DNA of 64,000 nucleotides from Paenibacillus sp. FSL W8-0186 (lineage in GTDB: Bacteria; Bacillota; Bacilli; Paenibacillales; Paenibacillaceae). The notes under the pieces are model-generated. The model was given only the letters and a program-made list of their open reading frames with translations. It was not told where the DNA came from and searched no databases. The stretch is taken from positions 3,837,001 to 3,901,000 of the forward strand of contig NZ_CP150207.1 in the NCBI RefSeq assembly GCF_037969765.1, in the 5' to 3' direction. The position numbers and the translations under genes are program-made. Of the stretch, positions 52,066-59,851 are shown piece after piece; within the stretch, counting starts at the first letter, position 1; the number at the start of each line of letters is the position of its first letter.

Positions 52066-52965
52066 TTACGCCTTGACGGCTCCAAGCGTCATCCCTGATA
52101 CGAAATACCGCTGCAGGAACGGATATACGAACAATATTGGTAGTGTTACGACGATCGTAATCGCCATCTTGATCGATTCTGGTGATACTTGTGCCATTTG
52201 ATTCGCCATATCATTGGCATTGATCATATTCGCCCCCTGGTTCGTGCTCTGAAGAATTTTCATCAATTCAAACTGCAGTGTCGTTAAATGGGGCTTGTTG
52301 CCATTGTACAAATAAGTATCAAACCAAGAATTCCATTGTCCAACAGCCAGGAACAAGGCTATCGTAGCCAGAACAGGCTTACAAAGCGGAAGGATTACCT
52401 TATAGTAAATCGTAAAGTCGTTTGCTCCATCCAAGGTCGCTGACTCCTGAAGGGCATACGGCAGTCCATCGATAAATGAACGGATAACGAAGACGTTAAA
52501 TGCACTTACAATTCCCGGAAGAATATAAATCCAAAACGTACCGATCAGATCTAGATGACGCATAAGCATATATGTCGGAACCAACCCGCCGGAAACATAC
52601 ATAGTTAATGCCAGAAATGTAGATATAAATTTCCTGGATTGGAAGTCCTGGCGACTCAGCGTATACGCGAGCATGGATGAGCTGATAAGCCCTAGAATGG
52701 TTCCGGAAAGCGTACGCAGAATCGATATTTTGAAGCCTTGAATCAAGCCGCTGTAACTAAATATCGTTTTGTAATTTTCCCAAGTGAAACTTCGCGGCCA
52801 AATATAGATACCGCCTCGAACCGTATCCGTCGAATCATTTAACGAAATCGCCAGTACATTCAAGAATGGATATAATGTAATGATCATAATGATCGTCATC
52901 AGCGCGAGATTGAAAACATCAAAGATTCGATCGGATTTGGTGGAGTTGAATGCTTTGCTTGCCAT
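52066..52965 (-). CDS. ABC transporter permease (LplC/YtcP type)
   Basis: A 299-residue permease with six transmembrane helices and an EAA loop (QESATLDGANDFTIYYKVILP, about 190) for ATPase docking. The C-terminal end FVSGMTLGAVKA is typical of LplC. Start ATG 52965 behind GGGGAGAGGAG, 17 bp after the first permease gene. It is one half of the channel of the importer. Confidence 0.94.
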   Translation of the reverse strand: MASKAFNSTKSDRIFDVFNLALMTIIMIITLYPFLNVLAISLNDSTDTVRGGIYIWPRSFTWENYKTIFSYSGLIQGFKISILRTLSGTILGLISSSMLAYTLSRQDFQSRKFISTFLALTMYVSGGLVPTYMLMRHLDLIGTFWIYILPGIVSAFNVFVIRSFIDGLPYALQESATLDGANDFTIYYKVILPLCKPVLATIALFLAVGQWNSWFDTYLYNGNKPHLTTLQFELMKILQSTNQGANMINANDMANQMAQVSPESIKMAITIVVTLPILFVYPFLQRYFVSGMTLGAVKA

Positions 52966-52982
52966 AATTTTCTCCTCTCCCC

Positions 52983-53963
52983 TTACATGATGCTTTCTTT
53001 TGTTGTTTTCTTCATGATGCCGTTCGCCGTTAGCAGCAGTATGATACTTACAACAGAGGTGAACATACTGATGGCGGTACCGTAAGAGAAGCGTCCTATG
53101 TTAATGCCGTAATTGAGCGCATAAAGGTCAAGCACTTCCGAATAATCCGTGACCAGCGAGTTGCTGAGCTGGAACTGCTTCTCGAAGCCGATACCGATCA
53201 AATGGCCTATCGACATAATCAGCAGCACGGAAATCGTCGTTCGGATTCCCGGTAGAGTAATGTTCCACATTTGACGAAAACGCCCCGCTCCATCGACTCT
53301 CGCGGCCTCGTACAATTCTCTATCAATACCTGCGATAGCCGCCAAATATATGATGGCGTTCCAGCCGGTCTCCTTCCAGACGTCGGAAACGGTTACAATT
53401 CCCCAAAACCATTTGCCTTGGGCCATAAACTGAATGGGTTTTTCTATAATATGAAGCGCTAGCAAAATCTCGTTGACGATGCCTCCGTCCATGGAGAGCA
53501 TTTTGGTAATGATCCCCGCTACAACGACCCACGAGACGAAATGTGGCAGGTAAGATACCGTCTGAACCGTTCGTTTAAAAAATTTGCCCCTCATCTCATT
53601 CAGAAATACAGCAAAGGCGATCGGAATCACAAAACCGGCTATCAATCCCAGCACGCTCATTGCGAGCGTATTTCTAAGTACGAGATAAAATCTTTCATCC
53701 TGGAACAGGTCCACGAAATTTTTCATGCCGACCCATTTCTGATCGAAAAACGACTTAGACGGTTTATAGTTCTGGAAAGCCATCGTCCAGCCCCAAATCG
53801 GCAAATAGTTAAAAACGAACAACCAGATTACGAATGGCAAGGACATCAAATAAAGGTATCTTTGCCGTACTACAGTTCGCCAAAATCCTTTCTTCCGCTT
53901 CTTCTGCGGATTAGGGGTTACGCTTACATTTCCAGTATCGGCTTGCGCTGAGAGCGTCTTCAT
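52983..53963 (-). CDS. ABC transporter permease (LplB type)
   Basis: The protein has about 326 residues from ATG 53963; a TTG at 53975 is also possible, and neither has ideal Shine-Dalgarno spacing (GGGGGG is 13 nt or about 1-3 nt away). A basic N terminus (KKRKKGFW) precedes six helices. The EAA loop is YEAARVDGAGRFRQMWNITLPG. LplB proteins pair with LplC and a large binding lipoprotein. It comes first among the transporter genes, 117 bp after the kinase. Confidence 0.92.
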   Translation of the reverse strand: MKTLSAQADTGNVSVTPNPQKKRKKGFWRTVVRQRYLYLMSLPFVIWLFVFNYLPIWGWTMAFQNYKPSKSFFDQKWVGMKNFVDLFQDERFYLVLRNTLAMSVLGLIAGFVIPIAFAVFLNEMRGKFFKRTVQTVSYLPHFVSWVVVAGIITKMLSMDGGIVNEILLALHIIEKPIQFMAQGKWFWGIVTVSDVWKETGWNAIIYLAAIAGIDRELYEAARVDGAGRFRQMWNITLPGIRTTISVLLIMSIGHLIGIGFEKQFQLSNSLVTDYSEVLDLYALNYGINIGRFSYGTAISMFTSVVSIILLLTANGIMKKTTKESIM

Positions 53964-54080
53964 ATGTCTGTCCAATCCCCCCTTCTTACTATATATTTAA
54001 GATAAACCAGAAGAGGAGCAGGGAATACCCGACAGATTTCAGAGAAAACCATATAGAAATTAGACATTCTCCAGAGATTG

Positions 54081-55868
54081 TTAGATCTTTTCTCGTTTTA
54101 AAGGAATCGTGAAGGAAATCACAGTTCCTTGTCCATATTCGCTGGAAATGCTCAAACCGTGCATATCCCCAAATGTCATCGTTAACCTTTGCTGGACATT
54201 GCTTAATCCGATGCGATTATTCACGGCTGTTTGCGCTTCGGCCATGGAACGCCGAACCTCTTCAAGCCGTTCCAAAGCCATTCCGATGCCATCGTCCTGA
54301 ATGACGATTTCAGCATGGTCATCTACAGCATGAATCCGCAATTGGACATGAACTCCGACTTCCTTGTTCTCTACGCCGTGCACGACCGCATTCTCCACAA
54401 GCGGCTGAATGATCAGAGGCGGCATGCGAATACCTTCTAGCTTGCGGTCTATGATTAGCTCATAATTCAGCCGATCCTCGTAGCGGAATTTTTGGATTTC
54501 CAAATAAGAACGGACCATTTCCAGCTCTTCCTTGAGCGTAATTTGATCCCGGCCTACTTCCAGGTTTTTGCGCATCAGCTTCCCGAGCAGCCGGACAACG
54601 TTGGCGATCTCTTTCTCACCCTTCATATGGGCATTCATGCGAATCGACTCGAGGGCATTAAACAGAAAATGCGGGTTGATTTGGCTGGCCAGCATCTTCA
54701 ACTTGATCTCCCTCTGGGCGATTTCCAGGGAGTTGTTCTGTTCGGTCTTCTCTACAACCTGATTCATGAGCAGGTTAATACTCTCGACCATATAATTGAA
54801 TTGCCGCGACAGCTGACCGATCTCATCATTCCCGTCAACGGAGGAGACGACGGCAAGGTCGCCTAGCGCCAGCCGGTTAAAGTGGCGGCTGAGGCGCAGC
54901 AGCCGGTTGGTCATCAGGAACGACACAATATAAACAAATAACAGGGCAATCAGCAGCACAAGCAATATAAACAGCAGGCCCAGCACGCTAACTTGATTGG
55001 CGCCCTTGACAATAGCCTTTGTGGCAAAGACGGAGACAATCTTCAGGCCATTCATGCTGGATTCGGGAAGCAAATCCTCGATAACCAGGTAGGAGGGCTC
55101 GCCTTGAATATCCATTTTATGGGCGCCATTTGGCTGCTGATGCAGATCGATCCCGTAATCGAGCTCATCAATGGTTTTGCCCACCAAACGGGGATCTTTC
55201 CCCGCCACGATATAGCCCTGCTCATCGAAAATCAGCGTCTCGAACTGTTCCTGCCGCAGCATCCGGTTCAATTCCTCCTGATCCAGCACGACCATAAGCA
55301 CGCCGCTTGCGCGATGCTCGGGAAATGGAATTTGCCGTACCAGGCTCAGCTTGCGAACAGGAACATCTACCTCGTCGGCAATATAGAACCAGCCGATGCT
55401 CTTCGACTCCATCGCTCTCTTATGCCACACCGTGGAGCGGGTGGCCTCATCCAGCGGAATAAGCTCCAAATTGTTAATCAGCGTTGGGTTGTCGTAATAG
55501 AAACGAATCGCAGAAATTCCGCGGTAAAGACGGACATTATCCTTGAAATCATCGTAATCCAAATAAGCTTTAGTCAGCTCGAACACGCTCGGATATGACG
55601 TAGTCACCATTTTCTCCAGCTTCTTATCGAACATAAATGTATTGGATAAGTCCGTAGGTACGCGAAGCATGTTGGCCAATTGGGTTTTGATTTTCTGTAC
55701 GTCGTTCGTCGTTTGCACGATCGCCCGGTCCATCGCCTGCTGGCGGAAATAACTCGTTACTGCCCCTCCCACAATGAGAACGGGAAGCATAACGACCACG
55801 ATATAAGTAATCAGAAGCTTGTGCTTCAGCCTGAGATCATTCAAAATACGCACCATTTTGGTTCGCAA
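54081..55868 (-). CDS. YesM-type sensor histidine kinase without an adjacent response regulator
   Basis: A 595-residue kinase with a transmembrane helix (about 17-37), extracellular sensor (about 40-290), second helix (about 295-322), HAMP (about 325-378), phospho-acceptor motif NPHFLFN (about 393) and ATPase motifs VENAVVHG and QDDGIGM. TTG 55868 is the best start: AGGTGG lies 8 nt upstream, and later ATG or GTG codons are too far away. It heads the Lpl-type importer genes, so it should sense the imported sugar. No receiver-domain gene is next to it; the nearest same-type regulators are at 63197 (cut by the edge) and 13272. Confidence 0.9.
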   Translation of the reverse strand: MRTKMVRILNDLRLKHKLLITYIVVVMLPVLIVGGAVTSYFRQQAMDRAIVQTTNDVQKIKTQLANMLRVPTDLSNTFMFDKKLEKMVTTSYPSVFELTKAYLDYDDFKDNVRLYRGISAIRFYYDNPTLINNLELIPLDEATRSTVWHKRAMESKSIGWFYIADEVDVPVRKLSLVRQIPFPEHRASGVLMVVLDQEELNRMLRQEQFETLIFDEQGYIVAGKDPRLVGKTIDELDYGIDLHQQPNGAHKMDIQGEPSYLVIEDLLPESSMNGLKIVSVFATKAIVKGANQVSVLGLLFILLVLLIALLFVYIVSFLMTNRLLRLSRHFNRLALGDLAVVSSVDGNDEIGQLSRQFNYMVESINLLMNQVVEKTEQNNSLEIAQREIKLKMLASQINPHFLFNALESIRMNAHMKGEKEIANVVRLLGKLMRKNLEVGRDQITLKEELEMVRSYLEIQKFRYEDRLNYELIIDRKLEGIRMPPLIIQPLVENAVVHGVENKEVGVHVQLRIHAVDDHAEIVIQDDGIGMALERLEEVRRSMAEAQTAVNNRIGLSNVQQRLTMTFGDMHGLSISSEYGQGTVISFTIPLKREKI

Positions 55869-56051
55869 AAAAACACCACCTGACTGTTTGACATTTACTC
55901 TGCGACTCTAGTATCCCTCGATGGACTAGTCTCTTCCGCGTATCTATTATGACAAAACCGGGTTACCACAGAAAAGGGACATCCAGGCAAGGTTCAAGTA
56001 ACTAGATGTAATTCATGCAACTAGTTCATCGGTTTTGGCTGTGTTAGAGGG

Positions 56052-56138
56052 AACTAACTGCAAAACCTACATTTAGATTTAAGCTATTTCGACGAATGCG
56101 CTCCATTCAAGCAAACTAACTGCATGTTTTGCATTTAG
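56052..56138. repeat. Two copies of an AACTAACTGCA...CATTTAG element
   Basis: 56052-56076 and 56114-56138 each read AACTAACTGCA, six variable bases, then A/G-CATTTAG, 62 bp apart. A related inverted fragment (GCAAATGCAGTTAGC) occurs near 63059-63073. They look like decayed copies of a dispersed intergenic element. Confidence 0.6.
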
Positions 56139-56201
56139 CACATGTATTTTTTATAAAACGAGCTTAACTAAATGTATTAAATACATTTCGCTAGACTCCC
56201 A

Positions 56202-56334
56202 CATGGTTACTTCTGTGATGTGATCAACCATGGCTCCACCTGTGGTGTGATTGAAACATGACTCCTCTTATGGTGTAATCAACATGATTCCTCTTATATA
56301 TATCAAACATGACTTCTCGATATTGATTTGATCC
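56202..56334. repeat. Degenerate tandem repeat, five units of 25-28 bp
   Basis: Each unit begins CATG and follows the pattern CATGACTCCTCTTATGGTGT-GATCAAA, with units at 56202, 56229, 56257, 56283 and 56308. There is no spacer structure and no reading frame. Confidence 0.65.
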
Positions 56335-56441
56335 CCAATGAATGGTTACTTAATGGTTACTTGAGCTTCCGGAAGGCGAAGAAATGTATACAACGGGTAC
56401 TAGTTACTGCCAGTGTCCTAACAAAAACACCCAATAAAAGC

Positions 56442-56475
56442 GGAAAATATCCCCTATGATGCAGGGGATATTTCC
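56442..56475 (-). terminator. Terminator of the GH31 gene
   Basis: GGAAATATCCCC pairs with GGGGATATTTTCC around a 9-nt loop, followed by CGCTTTTATT on the minus strand, 17 bp after the stop codon. Confidence 0.85.
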
Positions 56476-56492
56476 ACTTGAATCCAACTTGT

Positions 56493-58814
56493 TTATTTAA
56501 GTGTCACTTGAATTTCCACTTTACCGCTGAATGCGCCTACTGCGATGCTGCCGTCGGCGTTCAGCTGGCCGCCTTGCACCGATGCTGCCTGGCCGAAGCC
56601 GTGCAGGCTGATGTTAAACGGCTTGCCTGCGCCATCCGCCGTGATGCGGAGCGTAGAGCCTTCGCGCGATACCGCGATTCCCAGCTCGGTTTCACCCTTC
56701 ACGTTGCGAACCTTCCGGGATACCTGCGCACCGTCTTCGATTTGATACAATCTGACATCTGCGTCCTGAGCGTAGTCATAATCCGGTTTGACATCGTTCG
56801 CACCCATAACGAGGATGGAGTTCGGACGCACGAAGAGCGGCAGGCTGAAGAAGTCATAGTTCTCTTTGCGCCATTTTCCACCTTCGATCGTTTCGCCCGT
56901 CAATAGATGGGTCCATCTGCCTTCAGGCAAGTAGTAGGCTACGTTGCCTTCCTTGCTGAATACCGGTGCCACCAGCACGGAGTCGCCCAGCATATATTGA
57001 CGGTCGAGCATTTCACTTGCCGGATCTTCCGGGAACTCCAGGAACATCGCGCGCATCGTCGGCACGCCCTGCTCCGTCGCTTCAACCGCTGTGTCGAACA
57101 AGTACGGCATCAGGCGGCATTTCAGCTTCGTGAAGAAGCGCGTTACGTCTACCGCCTCATCGTCGTATGCCCATGGAACCCGGTAAGAGCTGCTTCCATG
57201 GAGACGGCTGTGGCTGGACAGGAGCCCGAATGCAAGCCAGCGCTTGAACACGTCGGCAGGCGCCGTATTCTCGAATCCGCCAATATCGTGGCTCCAGAAG
57301 CCAAAGCCGGATACGCCAAGGGACAATCCGCCTCTCAAACTCTCAGCCATCGACTCGTAGTCCGCGTAGCAGTCTCCGCCCCAGTGAACCGGGAACTTCT
57401 GACCGCCCGCAGTAGCCGAACGGGCAAATAGTGCCGCTTCATTTTTGCCAAGCTTCTCTTCCAACACTTCAAACACAACTTTATTATACAATTGAGTGTA
57501 GTAGTTGTGCATTTTCACCGGGTCAGAGCCATCATGATAGACGACATCCGTTGGAATCCGCTCGCCGAAGTCGGTCTTGAAGCTGTCCACGCCCATATCT
57601 ACGAGATCACGCAGATAGCCCGCGAACCATTCGCACGCATCGGGATTCGTGAAGTCAACAAGCGCCATTCCCGGCTGCCACAAATTCCACTGCCATACGT
57701 CGCCATTAGGTCTTTTCACAAGATAGCCATGCTTCTTGCCCTCTTCAAACAGAGCGGAGCGCTGAGCGATATATGGATTGATCCATACGCAAATTTTAAG
57801 CCCCTTCTCTTTAAGACGCTTCAGCATTCCTTCCGGATCCGGGAAAGTGCGCTCGTCCCATTTGAAGTCCGTCCAGTGGAATTCGCGCATCCAGAAGCAG
57901 TCGAAGTGGAAGACATGCAGCGGCAAATCTCTTTCCGCCATGCCGTCAACAAAAGAGTTGACCGTCGCTTCATCATAGTTCGTTGTAAACGACGTCGTCA
58001 GCCACAGCCCGAACGTCCATGCCGGAGGCAGGGAAGGCTTGCCCGTAAGCGCCGTATATTTGTTCAGAACCTCTTTCGGCTCAGGACCGTCGATGACGAA
58101 ATACTCAAGCGATTCCCCAGGAACGCTAAATTGTACTTTCTTGACCTTCTCGGAAGCTACTTCAAAGGAAACAGCACCCGGATCATTGACAAATACCCCG
58201 TATCCTTTGTTCGTAATATAAAAAGGAATGTTCTTGTAAGCTTGTTCGGAGCTTGTGCCGCCATCTTTATTCCAGATATCCACAACTTGACCGTTCTTGA
58301 CGAAGGAAGTAAAGCGTTCTCCAAGCCCGTATACCCATTCGCCTACCGTAAGATCCAGTTCTTCGCGCATATATACCGCGCCGCCGTTCTCCTCGACATG
58401 AGCCATGGATTTGAACGCGCTGCCCGTAATGCGCTCCGAACCGCGGTAGAAATCAACAGACCATTGCGGCCCCTTGTTCACTCTGACGCTCAAATTACCG
58501 CTCTTCAGCTCAGCGTAATCGTCATTCTCCGTAATTTGGACGTGATCGCCGCTGCCGCCTGCGAGTTCGAAATGAGGACCGTGATCTACTGTACCAGCAA
58601 AATGCACCAGCTTCACGCCGATGACGCCTGGAAGCGGAGAGTGGAATTGAATCGTCAGCAGTTGGCCGTTGATCGTATTGGCACGACCTTGAATCGGCCT
58701 TGTCGAAGCATAGGCTGTCAGCTTATTATCCGCAATCATAAAATCGTGGGCCTGCACTGCTGTCGACAGTGTAAATCCTTCACGAATCAACCAGTTGCCG
58801 TCTGTAAATTTCAT
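56493..58814 (-). CDS. yicI: GH31 alpha-xylosidase (YicI/XylS type)
   Basis: The 773-residue cytoplasmic enzyme releases alpha-1,6-linked xylose from xyloglucan oligosaccharides (isoprimeverose-type ends). The nucleophile Asp415 lies in FKTDFGERIPTD and the acid/base Asp481 in HWGGDCYADYESMAESLRGG. Both segments match E. coli YicI (Asp416, Asp482) closely, and length is the same. The substrate loop PLHVFHFDCFWMREFHW is also of the xylosidase, not glucosidase, type. It is divergent from an AraC regulator and followed by a terminator. Start ATG 58814 with AAGGCGG upstream. Confidence 0.94.
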   Translation of the reverse strand: MKFTDGNWLIREGFTLSTAVQAHDFMIADNKLTAYASTRPIQGRANTINGQLLTIQFHSPLPGVIGVKLVHFAGTVDHGPHFELAGGSGDHVQITENDDYAELKSGNLSVRVNKGPQWSVDFYRGSERITGSAFKSMAHVEENGGAVYMREELDLTVGEWVYGLGERFTSFVKNGQVVDIWNKDGGTSSEQAYKNIPFYITNKGYGVFVNDPGAVSFEVASEKVKKVQFSVPGESLEYFVIDGPEPKEVLNKYTALTGKPSLPPAWTFGLWLTTSFTTNYDEATVNSFVDGMAERDLPLHVFHFDCFWMREFHWTDFKWDERTFPDPEGMLKRLKEKGLKICVWINPYIAQRSALFEEGKKHGYLVKRPNGDVWQWNLWQPGMALVDFTNPDACEWFAGYLRDLVDMGVDSFKTDFGERIPTDVVYHDGSDPVKMHNYYTQLYNKVVFEVLEEKLGKNEAALFARSATAGGQKFPVHWGGDCYADYESMAESLRGGLSLGVSGFGFWSHDIGGFENTAPADVFKRWLAFGLLSSHSRLHGSSSYRVPWAYDDEAVDVTRFFTKLKCRLMPYLFDTAVEATEQGVPTMRAMFLEFPEDPASEMLDRQYMLGDSVLVAPVFSKEGNVAYYLPEGRWTHLLTGETIEGGKWRKENYDFFSLPLFVRPNSILVMGANDVKPDYDYAQDADVRLYQIEDGAQVSRKVRNVKGETELGIAVSREGSTLRITADGAGKPFNISLHGFGQAASVQGGQLNADGSIAVGAFSGKVEIQVTLK

Positions 58815-58872
58815 CGTTTGGAACCGCCTTTCTAATATCGTTGTAATCTTGCAATAAACCGTCTATACTTGC

Positions 58873-58902
58873 ATTATACTGATAAAAAATAACCCATTCT
58901 AA
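58873..58902 (-). promoter_or_regulatory. Putative promoter of the GH31 gene
   Basis: On the minus strand TTAGAA (58902-58897) and TATAAT (58878-58873) are separated by 18 bp, about 59 bp before the start codon. The -10 box is perfect; the -35 box is poor, as expected for an activator-dependent promoter. Confidence 0.45.
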
Positions 58903-58947
58903 CATAATTTAATGAATTTATAACACAATATTGATGAGGTGAGCAGA

Positions 58948-59850
58948 ATGGATCAAGCATTGCGCCGCTCTCTGAAAGAGAGCAAGACTCATGGCGACGA
59001 AAGATTGCCATTTGGCACCTACTGGTACCAGTTCGGCCCAGGCGAGCACGTCGTGGACTGCCATTGGCACGAGGAAGCTGAGTTCTTCTACTGCCTGGAG
59101 GGAGAGACGCTGTTCCAGGTAGACACCGATTATTTCGTCGTGCGGGCCGGCGAAGCCGTATTTATCGACGGCGGCGATATTCACGCCGCGCATGCCCATG
59201 GAGAACAGGGCTGCTCTTTTTTTACGCTCGTATTTGGAACGAATATGCTGTCCAGCGCTTATTATGACGCTGTTCAGGAGAATTTAATTCTTCCGCTGCA
59301 GGAAAGAAAAGCCACGTTCCCCCGTCATATATCCGGGAAGCATGATTACGGACAACCCTTGTTGCAGCACCTGGCAGCGATCATGGACAGCTGCGAGGCA
59401 AGAGCTCCCGGATATGAGGGTTCTGTCAAAGGGCATCTCTATCTTATGCTCTCGGAATTAGCGGTACGTGGCCAGCTGTGCAACCGTGCGGCAACGACCG
59501 GCAATGACTCCTTCAAAATCGAGCGGCTGAAAAAGGTCATCCATTACATTCAGCAGAACTATGACCAGCAAATCCGGCTCTCCGAATTAGCCGCGCTCAT
59601 TCCGATGAGCGAAGGACAGCTGTGCCGCTTCTTCAAATCCATGACCCGGCAGACCCCGATGGATTACATCAATTCCTACCGAATCCGGCAAGCCGTCGAG
59701 CTGCTTCGGGAGCCTGACCGCAAAATATCCGACATCGCTCTTGAGGTAGGCTATGACAATATCAGCTATTTCATCCGGGTATTCCGGAAGGCGATGAATT
59801 GCTCACCTTCAGAATTCCGTAAAAAATGGTTCGAATCGATCGAAGCTTAA
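58948..59850 (+). CDS. AraC family transcriptional regulator with cupin domain
   Basis: The protein has 300 residues from ATG 58948 (GAGGTGAG 5-6 nt upstream; GTG 58939 lies inside that site). The N-terminal cupin shows CHWHEEAEFFYCLEGE and GEAVFIDGGDIHAAHAH, with several potential metal- or ligand-binding histidines. Two C-terminal HTH motifs follow (IRLSELAALIPMSEGQLCRFFK and ISDIALEVGYDNISYFIRVFRK). It is divergent from GH31 and ends 1 bp from the convergent GH3 stop codon. It probably controls GH31 and possibly GH3. Ligand unknown, perhaps xylose or a xyloside. Confidence 0.9.
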   Translation: MDQALRRSLKESKTHGDERLPFGTYWYQFGPGEHVVDCHWHEEAEFFYCLEGETLFQVDTDYFVVRAGEAVFIDGGDIHAAHAHGEQGCSFFTLVFGTNMLSSAYYDAVQENLILPLQERKATFPRHISGKHDYGQPLLQHLAAIMDSCEARAPGYEGSVKGHLYLMLSELAVRGQLCNRAATTGNDSFKIERLKKVIHYIQQNYDQQIRLSELAALIPMSEGQLCRFFKSMTRQTPMDYINSYRIRQAVELLREPDRKISDIALEVGYDNISYFIRVFRKAMNCSPSEFRKKWFESIEA

Positions 59851-59851
59851 A

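Larger units (their letters stand above)
55869..56441. other. Non-coding gap with degenerate repeats
   Basis: No gene is evident. The segment should carry the kinase/importer promoter near 55870-55980. The remainder holds an AACTAACTGCA-type dispersed element (56052-56138), an AT-rich palindrome near 56166-56190 and a five-unit degenerate tandem repeat (56202-56334). Confidence 0.7.

Noticed and set aside
57492..58835. 447-codon plus-strand frame opposite the GH31 gene
   Set aside because: Shadow frame over an unmistakable alpha-xylosidase gene; its translation has no family features.
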